A stretch of DNA of 64,000 nucleotides from positions 1,426,001 through 1,490,000 of the forward strand of contig NZ_OY782578.1 in the NCBI RefSeq assembly GCF_963677945.1, written 5' to 3'. The notes beneath the pieces were generated by a model. The model made no database searches. It worked only from the letters and a program-made list of their open reading frames with translations, and had not been told where the DNA came from. This document shows positions 47,345 to 55,430 of this stretch, one piece after another; within the stretch, counting starts at the first letter, position 1, and the number at the start of each line of letters is the position of its first letter. This DNA comes from an uncultured Bacteroides sp. Lineage in GTDB: Bacteria; Bacteroidota; Bacteroidia; Bacteroidales; Bacteroidaceae. Made by a program: the position numbers and the translations under genes.

Positions 47345-50300
47345 ATGAAAAAAATTTTAGCTGCAATGTTTGCTGCGCTGAGTCTTGGAACAGCTCATGC
47401 CCAACAGGAGTTTAAGGCATATGTTGTCTCAAATGCGCATTTTGATTCGCAATGGAATTGGGATGTGCAAACCTCTATTGATGATTTTGTGTATAAGACA
47501 TTAGTTCAGAACATTTGGCTATTGGATACGTATCCCAATTATGTTTTTAATTTTGAGGGTGGTATCAAGTATCAATGGATGAAGGAATATTATCCGTTTG
47601 AGTATGAAAAAATTAAGAAATTTATAGCACAAAAAAGATGGAACATCTCTGGTAGTAGTTGGGATGCAACGGATCCAAATGTTCCTTCTCCTGAATCTTT
47701 TTTCAGGAATATCCTTTTAGGACAGGAATTTTATAAAAAAGAATTCGGAACAAAATCAAAAGATATCTTCTTGCCAGATTGTTTCGGCTTTGGGTATACA
47801 CTGCCTACGATAGCAGCTCATGCCGGATTAATAGGTTTTTCCACACAAAAACTTCAGTGGAGATTACACCCATTTTATGGTGACTCTAAATTTCCTTTTA
47901 GTATAGGATTGTGGCAGGGGATAGATGGTTCACGTATTATGGCAGCATTAAATGCCAAGAGCTATAACTTTAGGTGGAATAACGAAGATATCAGTCATAA
48001 CCAGGAGCTTATTGAGATGGCTAAATCAGGTGTAAACAATACAGCTTTTAGATATTATGGCACAGGTGATACCGGGGGCTCTCCAACAATTTCATCGGTT
48101 GTTTCTGTCGAAAAAGGTTTGAAAGGAGATGGTGCGGTGAAAGTTATAAGTTCTCGTTCTTACCAGATTTTTGAAGACTACCAACCATTTGAAAAGCATC
48201 CCGAACTACCTGTTTATAACGGTGAATTATTAATGGATGTACACGGCACTGGGTGTTACACTTCCCAGTCAGCAATGAAACGTTTCAACCGTAGAAATGA
48301 ACAGTTGGGTGATGCTGCAGAGAGATCTTCTGTTATTGCCGATTTCTTAGGTGGGGTAACATATCCTTCAAGTATCTTGGATGAATCCTGGAAGCGCTTT
48401 ATCTGGCACCAGTTTCATGACGACTTAACCGGTACTAGTATTCCCAAAGCTTATACTTATTCATGGAATGATGAATTAATAGCACAGAGCCGTTTTGCTG
48501 ATGTTATTAAGACAGCGACCGGATCTGTATCTCAGGCACTTGATACAAGAGTGAAAGGCACTGCTATTGTTGTGTATAATTCGTTGGCATCTGCACGGAA
48601 AGATATTGTTGAAGCAAATGTTCCTATTAAAGATCAACCTTCGGGAGTCAGAGTTTTCACTCAAAAAGGAAAAGAGGTTGCTGCCCAGTTAATTTCGGTT
48701 TCAAATGGCATTGCTCATATCGCTTTTGCTGCTGAGGCTGCTCCTGTAAGTTATTCCGTTTATGATGTAAGATTTGGAAAGAGTGCTTCTGTTCAAAATA
48801 AGTTAAAAACAACTTCAAATACTCTCGAAAATAGTATTTACAAGGTAACATTGAATACAGACGGAGACATAGCTTCTATTGTGGATAAGAGAGTTAATCG
48901 TGAACTGGTGAAGAATGGCTCGGCTATACGTCTGGCTTTCTTTGCTTCTAATGAATCATTTAACTGGCCTGCTTGGGAAGTGTTGAAAAAAACAGTAGAT
49001 GGTACTCCTGTCTCTGTCAACGAGGGTGTACAAATATCTGTTGAAGATAAAGGACCACTTTTTGCAACACTAAAAGTTGAAAGAAAATATGGTAATTCCA
49101 CTTTTGTACAGCATATCCGACTGACTGAAGGTGCTGCTGATGATCGAATTGATGTTGTTAATGACATTGACTGGGCATCACAAAATGCTCTTCTAAAAGC
49201 TGAATTCCCTCTTAGTATTTCTAACCCAAAGGCAACTTATGACCTTGGTCTTGGATCGATAGAAAGAGGAAACAATACTGAAACAGCTTATGAAGTTAAT
49301 GCTCAGCAATGGGCTGATTTAACTGACAAAGACGGAAGTTATGGCGTATCGATTCTTAACAACTGCAAATATGGTTGGGACAAGCCTAACGACAATACAC
49401 TTCGTCTTACTTTGTTACATACACCAAAGACTGACAAGTCTTATACATATCAAAATAAACAGGATTTTGGTCATCATACTTTTACTTATTCAATTTTAGG
49501 ACATGTTGTTACTCCTGAACAGAAAGACCGTATAACATGGGATGCTGACGCATTAAATAATCCATTACTTTCATTTACTTCGTCAAAACATGCCGGGAAA
49601 TTGGGCAGTGAGTTCTCTTTTGTAAAAATAAATACACCTCAGGTTGCAATTAAGGCACTTAAAAAGTCAGAAGATGGACAGTCGTATGTAGTTCGTTTGT
49701 ATGAACTAGATGGTAAAACGGCCAATAATGTTGAAGTTGAGTTTCCTGAAGCTATAGAGTCAGCTAAAGAACTAAATGGTATTGAGGAAGTTATTGGTAA
49801 TGCTTCGGTTGTTGGAAAGAAATTAGTATTTAGTACCACAGCCTTCAAGCCTAAAACATTTAGTGTGAAATTAAAAAAATCTGATGTTGCTCTGGTTAAT
49901 CCTTTGAATATACCGGTTTCTTTAGATTATAATGGCCAGGCATTTACTCCAGATGCTTTTAAAAATACAGGTCGTTTTGATAAAGATGGAAATTCATACT
50001 CATCAGATTTAATAGGGAAAGAAGTAACTAGTGATGGAGTGACTTTTAAAATTGCTCCTGTTGATGAAAAGAATGTTGTTAAGTGCAAAAAGAATATAGT
50101 GAATCTGCCAGCTAACAGTGGATGTACAAAAATATATATTCTTGCATCGTCAGTAGATAAAGATCGTAAGGCAACCTTCAAAGTTGATGGTAAAGCATAT
50201 ACATTTGAAGTTCCATATTATTCAGGATTTTATGGTCAATGGGGACATACTGATTTCACTGAAGGATATGTAAGAAACGCACCTCTTGCTTATGTTGGTT

Positions 50301-50515
50301 CTCACCGCCATACACACAAAGGAAATGAAGCATATACATTTACTTATATGTACAAATTTGGTATAATATTACCTAAGGGAGCTAAAGTGCTTGAACTACC
50401 GGATGACGAGAATATTGCAGTCTTTGCAGTTACATTGTCAAACAACGTTTACGATGATGTTGCACCTGCATTTGAAATGAGAGCGCTTCCTAAGCAGACA
50501 TTACTTAATAAATAA
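47345..50515 (+). CDS. GH38 alpha-mannosidase
   Basis: The 1056-residue secreted protein (signal MKKILAAMFAALSLGTAHAQ) has the GH38 features: VSNAHFDSQWNWDVQTSIDD with the zinc-binding His and Asp near the N-terminus, WDATDPNVPSPESFFRN, then LPDCFGFGYTLPTIAAHAG. The Asp of the last motif is in the position of the catalytic nucleophile. WHQFHDDLTGTSIPKAYTY supplies the second zinc-side His. A long C-terminal beta-sandwich region (about 400-1056) follows, larger than in short bacterial GH38. Family enzymes are retaining, zinc-dependent exo-mannosidases acting on alpha-1,2/1,3/1,6 mannose. It probably works with the GH92 set on branched mannan or N-glycans. Confidence 0.93.
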   Translation: MKKILAAMFAALSLGTAHAQQEFKAYVVSNAHFDSQWNWDVQTSIDDFVYKTLVQNIWLLDTYPNYVFNFEGGIKYQWMKEYYPFEYEKIKKFIAQKRWNISGSSWDATDPNVPSPESFFRNILLGQEFYKKEFGTKSKDIFLPDCFGFGYTLPTIAAHAGLIGFSTQKLQWRLHPFYGDSKFPFSIGLWQGIDGSRIMAALNAKSYNFRWNNEDISHNQELIEMAKSGVNNTAFRYYGTGDTGGSPTISSVVSVEKGLKGDGAVKVISSRSYQIFEDYQPFEKHPELPVYNGELLMDVHGTGCYTSQSAMKRFNRRNEQLGDAAERSSVIADFLGGVTYPSSILDESWKRFIWHQFHDDLTGTSIPKAYTYSWNDELIAQSRFADVIKTATGSVSQALDTRVKGTAIVVYNSLASARKDIVEANVPIKDQPSGVRVFTQKGKEVAAQLISVSNGIAHIAFAAEAAPVSYSVYDVRFGKSASVQNKLKTTSNTLENSIYKVTLNTDGDIASIVDKRVNRELVKNGSAIRLAFFASNESFNWPAWEVLKKTVDGTPVSVNEGVQISVEDKGPLFATLKVERKYGNSTFVQHIRLTEGAADDRIDVVNDIDWASQNALLKAEFPLSISNPKATYDLGLGSIERGNNTETAYEVNAQQWADLTDKDGSYGVSILNNCKYGWDKPNDNTLRLTLLHTPKTDKSYTYQNKQDFGHHTFTYSILGHVVTPEQKDRITWDADALNNPLLSFTSSKHAGKLGSEFSFVKINTPQVAIKALKKSEDGQSYVVRLYELDGKTANNVEVEFPEAIESAKELNGIEEVIGNASVVGKKLVFSTTAFKPKTFSVKLKKSDVALVNPLNIPVSLDYNGQAFTPDAFKNTGRFDKDGNSYSSDLIGKEVTSDGVTFKIAPVDEKNVVKCKKNIVNLPANSGCTKIYILASSVDKDRKATFKVDGKAYTFEVPYYSGFYGQWGHTDFTEGYVRNAPLAYVGSHRHTHKGNEAYTFTYMYKFGIILPKGAKVLELPDDENIAVFAVTLSNNVYDDVAPAFEMRALPKQTLLNK

Positions 50516-50590
50516 TACGGATGAAATCAAATAAAATCATTTCAGGCTTTTGGGATGAATAAGTATGATTGAAAAACACTGAATAAAAAT

Positions 50591-50655
50591 GGTGCATATT
50601 GGTGATAAATATTTTAGCTTAGACCTATTATATATATTCCATTATGCACCTTTTT
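50591..50655 (+). terminator. possible terminator after GH38
   Basis: GGTGCATATTGG (50591-50602) and CCATTATGCACC (50639-50650) pair over 12 positions with one mismatch around a 36-base loop, followed by TTTTT. It would split the last GH92 from the rest of the operon or reduce its expression. Confidence 0.4.
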
Positions 50656-50706
50656 ATGCAATATTTTCTCTAAGTTTATAACATTTATAAATAGTTGATC
50701 TAAATC

Positions 50707-52971
50707 ATGAAATGCTTTAAATTTATAGCCTTGTTTTGCTTTTCTTTTATGATGACTTTATACAGTGAAGCCCAACAAGAAAAGAAAAACGTCGTTGATT
50801 ATGTTAATCCATATATGGGCAACATAAGTCATTTGTTAGTACCGACCTATCCAACAATTCATTTGCCTAACAGTATGCTACGGGTATGCCCCGAAAGAGC
50901 TGATTTTACAAGTGATGTTATCAAAGGATTACCTCTGGTGGTAACTAGCCATCGCGGAAGTTCTGCATTCAACCTTAGTCCGGTTCAGGGAGATGAATCA
51001 ATATTAGAGCCTGTAACTTCATTTAGTTATGACAATGAGAAAATTAAGCCATATTATTATGAAGTCTATTTAGATGAACAGCAAACAAAAATATGTTATG
51101 CTCCTTCACATCAATCGGCTGTTTATAAATTGATATTTTCTCAGGATAGACCAACTTATATAATATTAAATTCGAAAGATGGAGGACTTAAAGTCAAAGG
51201 CAACATTGTGAGTGGATTTCAAAATCTGGCAAATAATGCAAAAGTTTATTTGTATCTCGAAACAAAGCAAATTCCGGAAAAGACAGGTACGTACAAAAAT
51301 AATAAGTTCAGCACCTCCATTTCTTCAGCTGAAGGAGAAAATGCTTGCATTGTTTTAGCTTTCGGAAATAAAGAACAGATTGTCAATGTTCGTTATGGAA
51401 TTTCTTTTATAAGCGAAGAACAAGCGAAAAAGAACCTTTATCGTGAAATAAAAAATTATGATGTAGACGCTATAGCTCAAGCTGGGAGGGATATCTGGAA
51501 TAAAGCGTTGGGTAAGATAGATATAAGTGATGAAAATGAAAATAATAAAAAGATATTTTATACTTCTCTATACCGTTGTTTTGAGCGTCCGATAAATATT
51601 AGTGAAGATGGACGTTATTACAGTGCATTTGATGGAGCTATACACGAAGATGATGGCAGACCATTTTTTACTGATGATTGGATTTGGGATACTTATCGGG
51701 CTAATCATCCATTGCGTGTCTTGATAGATCCGGTTTCTGAAACAAATATTATCCGGTCTTATATTAATATGGCCGAACAAATGGGAAATCTATGGATGCC
51801 CACTTTCCCCGAAATAACAGGAGACTCGCGTCGAATGAATTCTAATCATGCTGTGGCTACAGTTATTGACGGATATCTTAAAGGTTTAAAGGATTTTGAT
51901 TTAGAAAAGGCATATGAAGCATGTAAAAGAGGCATTCAGGAAAAAACATTGGCACCTTGGTCGGGCAAGCCTGTCGGTTGGTTGGATGCTTTTTATAAAG
52001 AGCATGGATATATTCCTGCTTTAGCAAATGGTGAAGAAGAAACAGTACCAGAAGTTAATACATTTGAGAAACGCCAGCCTATTGCTGTAACCCTTGGAAC
52101 GTCTTATGACGAATGGTGCTTATCACAGATTGCTAAAACATTAAATAAAAAGGCCGACTATGAATACTTTTTGAAATGTTCGTTTAATTATAGAAATGTA
52201 TTTAATCCAGAAACAAAATTTTTTCATCCGAAAGATAAAAATGGAAATTTTATAGAGCCTTTTGATTATCGTTTCTCTGGTGGCATGGGAGCACGTGAAT
52301 ATTATGGCGAGAATAATGGCTGGATATATCGTTGGGACGTTCAGCACAATATTGCAGATCTAATTCATTTGATGGGAGGAGAGAAGGATTTTAATAATGC
52401 TTTGGATTCTATGTTTAGCGAACCGTTGGGGCGTAGTAAATTTGCATTTTATGCGCAATTGCCCGATCATACTGGCAATGTTGGCCAATTTTCTATGGCC
52501 AATGAACCTAGTTTGCATATTCCTTATTTATATAACTACTCTGGAGAATCATGGAAAACTCAGAAACGTATTCGTACGCTTATTAAGGAATGGTTCCGTA
52601 ATGATTTGATGGGTGTTCCTGGTGATGAAGATGGAGGCGGAATGTCTGCTTTTGTTGTTTTTTCAATGTTGGGATTCTATCCTGTTACTCCGGGACTGCC
52701 TGCATATAATATTGGTAGTCCGATGTTTAAGAAAGTTCTGCTGACTTTAGGAAATAAGAATGTGCTTGAAATAGAAGCTATAAATTGTTCTGAAGAAAAT
52801 AAATATATACAGTCGGCTACTTTGAATGGTAAGAGTTGGGATAAACCCTGGTTTAATCATTCGGAAATTGTAAATGGTGGGAAACTGGTACTGATAATGG
52901 GAAATAAAGCCAATAAGATATGGGGTAGCTTAAAAGTAAATATTCCTCCTTCTGTTGGTTTGAATAAATGA
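50707..52971 (+). CDS. GH92-like alpha-mannosidase (most diverged copy)
   Basis: The 754-residue secreted protein (signal MKCFKFIALFCFSFMMTLYS) keeps the GH92 frame: VDYVNPYMGNISHLLVPTYP, DDWIWDTYRANHPLRVL, GENNGWIYRWDVQHNIADL with a Glu in the acid-catalyst region, NEPSLHIPYLYNYSGESW. The C-terminal catalytic region reads GDEDGGGMSAFVVFSMLGFY. Two positions that are GQMSAW in canonical members are GGMSAF, and the N-domain SGTGxxDLGD motif is replaced by SHRGSSAFNL. It probably cleaves a different mannosidic linkage or modified mannose. The gene is separated from GH38 by 191 bases that include a possible terminator. No regulator or transporter follows, and the locus ends here. Confidence 0.85.
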   Translation: MKCFKFIALFCFSFMMTLYSEAQQEKKNVVDYVNPYMGNISHLLVPTYPTIHLPNSMLRVCPERADFTSDVIKGLPLVVTSHRGSSAFNLSPVQGDESILEPVTSFSYDNEKIKPYYYEVYLDEQQTKICYAPSHQSAVYKLIFSQDRPTYIILNSKDGGLKVKGNIVSGFQNLANNAKVYLYLETKQIPEKTGTYKNNKFSTSISSAEGENACIVLAFGNKEQIVNVRYGISFISEEQAKKNLYREIKNYDVDAIAQAGRDIWNKALGKIDISDENENNKKIFYTSLYRCFERPINISEDGRYYSAFDGAIHEDDGRPFFTDDWIWDTYRANHPLRVLIDPVSETNIIRSYINMAEQMGNLWMPTFPEITGDSRRMNSNHAVATVIDGYLKGLKDFDLEKAYEACKRGIQEKTLAPWSGKPVGWLDAFYKEHGYIPALANGEEETVPEVNTFEKRQPIAVTLGTSYDEWCLSQIAKTLNKKADYEYFLKCSFNYRNVFNPETKFFHPKDKNGNFIEPFDYRFSGGMGAREYYGENNGWIYRWDVQHNIADLIHLMGGEKDFNNALDSMFSEPLGRSKFAFYAQLPDHTGNVGQFSMANEPSLHIPYLYNYSGESWKTQKRIRTLIKEWFRNDLMGVPGDEDGGGMSAFVVFSMLGFYPVTPGLPAYNIGSPMFKKVLLTLGNKNVLEIEAINCSEENKYIQSATLNGKSWDKPWFNHSEIVNGGKLVLIMGNKANKIWGSLKVNIPPSVGLNK

Positions 52972-53248
52972 AATAATATGTTTTTTTATATTTTCATAAC
53001 AAGCTTTATATTTGTAATACAAATACTTGAATGTTACATTTAAGTAATGCACTTCATACTCTCTTTAAAAATCTCCTTATTCTAAGTTTGTTGAAATGAT
53101 AGGTGAAATTGAAGAAAGTTTCCTTATTACAGATTTCTGGCCTATTATTATGGAGAGGATGAAGACTAAAAGTTAAACAAAAGATGCTCAGATTTCTTTA
53201 TTTTCTTAATAAAATAGAAAGAAAAAAGCAAGGTATAGAATTTATATA

Positions 53249-53256
53249 TATCTTTG
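53249..53256 (+). promoter_or_regulatory. -7 promoter box of ssrA
   Basis: TATCTTTG matches TAnnTTTG, 36 bases before the first base of the mature tmRNA. The rest of 52972-53291 is AT-rich with only a 26-codon frame that I do not consider coding. Confidence 0.55.
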
Positions 53257-53291
53257 TAGTGCTATAGAGTGGTTACATTAACCCTCCTTAA

Positions 53292-53685
53292 GGGGTTGAC
53301 TGGATTTGACAGCGGGCAGAAATGGTATGTAAGCATGCAGTGCGTCGGTGATTTGCACTTAAATCTCAGTTATCAAAATTTTATCTGGCGAAAATAATTA
53401 CGCTCTTGCTGCTTAATCGAATCATAGTAGATTAGCTTAATCTCTGCACTAGGTGCGGAGACGAGACATCACTCGGTTGCTGTTGTTCCGAAGCGTTCCG
53501 GTTTAGTGGTGCAGTTATATCGGAAATAGTTTGGGTCCCGTCTCGTGGCTCTTGCGAAAATTTAGAGACTAAGGTACTGGTTGGTGGCTTCGGTCTTGCC
53601 GTACTCGAAAATTTAGGCGAAGATAAGCATGTAGAAAGCTTATGATTTCCTCGTTTGGACGAGGGTTCGATTCCCTCCAGCTCCA
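53292..53685 (+). ncRNA. ssrA: transfer-messenger RNA (tmRNA)
   Basis: tmRNA rescues stalled ribosomes and adds a degradation tag. The 5' end GGGGTTG pairs with the 3' CAGCTCC (53678-53684) to form the tRNA-like acceptor stem. The T-arm GAGGGTTCGATTCCCTC is at 53661-53677. The tag frame starts at 53387 and reads GENNYALAA, ending at TAA 53414-53416. The 3' CCA is not encoded: A53685 is followed by CTT. The remaining bases fit the usual pseudoknots, for example the paired GGTGCGGAGACGAGAC and GTCCCGTCTCG segments. A perfect hairpin terminator follows. The frame read on the opposite strand over this region is not a gene. Confidence 0.97.
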
Positions 53686-53702
53686 CTTTTATGCAAAAAT
53701 AG

Positions 53703-53735
53703 ATCCGTATAAATTAAATGTTTATACGGATTTAT
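53703..53735 (+). terminator. terminator of ssrA
   Basis: ATCCGTATAAA (53703-53713) and TTTATACGGAT (53721-53731) form a perfect 11-bp stem with a 7-base loop followed by TTATTTTT. Confidence 0.85.
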
Positions 53736-53787
53736 TTTTAAGCAACAGAGTCATAACAAATAAAAACAATAAATAGAAAACGAATTT

Positions 53788-54000
53788 ATGGAAAAAGTTG
53801 ACGAAGTAATTAACTTGCTGAATGAACTAACAGTACAAGAATTAGATTATGTGAAATTAAAAATACGAGATTTAAAGCTGATAAAGAAACGCGATGGTAA
53901 GAAGAAAAAGAAAGAAGACTCTTCTTTAACAGTCGAAATAAGAATCAGTCAAAGAGAAAGAATGATAAATTATAATCCTTATCTTAAAGGTAAAATATAG
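53788..54000 (+). CDS. small charged hypothetical protein
   Basis: This frame encodes 70 residues, starting MEKVDEVINLLNELTVQELD, with a very basic middle (RDLKLIKKRDGKKKKKED) and end. The first 30 residues look like an amphipathic helix and the whole is probably cytoplasmic. No family recognised. It lies directly after the tmRNA terminator and 120 bases before the next gene. The clean acidic-then-basic pattern supports coding, but a chance frame is possible. Confidence 0.5.
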   Translation: MEKVDEVINLLNELTVQELDYVKLKIRDLKLIKKRDGKKKKKEDSSLTVEIRISQRERMINYNPYLKGKI

Positions 54001-54120
54001 TTAAAATAATCCTTCGTTATTTTAATTAAACTGATTTTTGTCCTGACATATTTATACGTTTTGATTTTTTATTGTATACTTACAAGGCAAAAATGTATGT
54101 TTAATTATAATAACTATTCT

Positions 54121-54474
54121 ATGAAAAAGATTCTTTTAATGGCTGTCTTTGCTATTTTTACAACGAATACCTTTGCCTATAAAACATTTTGTAAGTTCCA
54201 ATATTTCGAAGGAGTGCTTTTCCTTAAAAGTAAGGCTTATTTTGATTTTGGTTCTGGTTATAAAGCAAAACTTTGTGATGAGAACAAAAATGTTATACTG
54301 TTTAAATCAGATATAGATGTAATTAACTATATGAGCAAGCTTGGATGGAATTTAGAACAAAACTCAATTTTGGAATTGGATAAAAATGGTGGCAAGTGTG
54401 AATTTGTTATGAGTAAGGAAGTTAAGACAGATGATGAAATATATCAAGGGCTTAATGTGGAATTTGATAAGTGA
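54121..54474 (+). CDS. small secreted protein of unknown function
   Basis: An upstream frame reaches 54061, but the ATG at 54121 gives an ideal signal peptide (MKKILLMAVFAIFTTNTFA) and is preferred (117 residues). The mature part contains strands such as FEGVLFLKSKAYFDFGSGYK and ends with acidic residues. Conserved aromatic Tyr/Phe and two Cys (CKFQ and GKCEFVM) suggest a small extracytoplasmic domain, possibly with a disulfide. No family is recognised. Two terminator-like hairpins follow. Confidence 0.6.
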   Translation: MKKILLMAVFAIFTTNTFAYKTFCKFQYFEGVLFLKSKAYFDFGSGYKAKLCDENKNVILFKSDIDVINYMSKLGWNLEQNSILELDKNGGKCEFVMSKEVKTDDEIYQGLNVEFDK

Positions 54475-54508
54475 TACTTTTGAAATTATTCATCAATAAA
54501 TAAAATCT

Positions 54509-54544
54509 ATTCACCAATGGCTGAAAATTATTGGTGAATGGTTT
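54509..54544 (+). terminator. terminator-like hairpin after 54474
   Basis: ATTCACCAAT (54509-54518) pairs with ATTGGTGAAT (54530-54539) around an 11-base loop, then GGTTTT. Confidence 0.6.
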
Positions 54545-54572
54545 TAAAAATATCGTTTAATCGTTTTATCGT

Positions 54573-54607
54573 ATAACCGGATGCTTAACTATCCGGTTAT
54601 TATTTTT
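54573..54607 (+). terminator. second terminator hairpin
   Basis: ATAACCGGAT (54573-54582) pairs perfectly with ATCCGGTTAT (54591-54600), 8-base loop, followed by TATTTTT. Confidence 0.65.
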
Positions 54608-54609
54608 AT

Positions 54610-54730
54610 CCCTCACTCTCTCACCCTTTTGTGCTTACATTTTGATATCCAGTTGTTTATAATTGCTTGTTTGTGACTCATCCCTCACTCAACCCTCACT
54701 AATCCCTCACTTTTTGGCTTATCTCTCACT
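54610..54730 (+). repeat. cluster of CCCTCACT octamers
   Basis: CCCTCACT occurs at 54610, 54682, 54693 and 54704; the last three are exactly 11 bases apart, about one helical turn. A variant CTCTCACT is at 54723. The stretch is noticeably C-rich for this genome and non-coding. It might be a protein-binding array or a decayed repeat. Confidence 0.55.
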
Positions 54731-55430
54731 GATATCCTCCAAAAAAATAGAATTTGTTTTGAAACCATTATAATTATTGCACGCATTTAATAATGCTTGT
54801 TATCTTTTAGTTATTGTAAAACATTCAATAGTTCTTTTGTAGTAAAGTATTGTATGGAAACTACTTGCGTTGAAATTTACTGTCTTTTATATTCTCTATT
54901 TTTATCAAAATTGATATCATGTAATAGCGAATATTACTACTTTATAATGACTTTATGTAAATTAATTTATTTTTTTTAATAAATTGGTGCTTATTTATCT
55001 GTAATATAGATAGTTGGAAGAAATAATTTGTGTATATCTGGCGTTTTATGTCATTAAATTGCGATTGATTAATATACTGTATTTTCTTTATTTGATATAT
55101 TAAAAAATATAAATGAATATCAAAAATGATATTATAAGAATCATTTTTAGCATTAAAAACCTACCTTATAATGAGTTTCTTTGTAGATTATTAAATATAA
55201 TTTAAGATCTGACACCTTATAACTTTAATCTATAAATCTGATTTTATGAACTCTTATTTGCCTTTGTTGTACTTTAAATTCAATAGTATAACTATTTTGT
55301 ATTTTTACTCCATATACGAGTCGGATAACCATATCAGAGGTATCCCATAATCAAACCATTAATATTCTTTTTGTATCAATATCTAAATATCTATTTTTTA
55401 ACTTAACAACTTTATTACGTGGAAAAAATA
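54731..55430 (+). other. AT-rich upstream region of the fasciclin/Sus operon
   Basis: This 700-base stretch is very AT-rich and holds no convincing gene; an open frame at 54797-54979 has low-complexity composition. The promoter of the downstream operon probably lies in its last 200 bases, but I find no exact TAnnTTTG box close to the start codon. Confidence 0.5.

Noticed and set aside
53096-53176. A 26-codon frame (MIGEIEESFLITDFW) upstream of ssrA
   Set aside because: Very short, no ribosome site, no similarity that I recognise; more probably a chance frame or a tiny gene relic.
53432-53686. An 84-codon frame on the minus strand starting MELEGIEPSS
   Set aside because: It is the reverse strand of the tmRNA, a well-known false gene call; the RNA structure and tag explain the sequence.
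54797-54979. A 60-codon frame in the gap before the fasciclin operon
   Set aside because: Cys/Tyr/Phe-rich low-complexity composition typical of translated AT-rich non-coding DNA.
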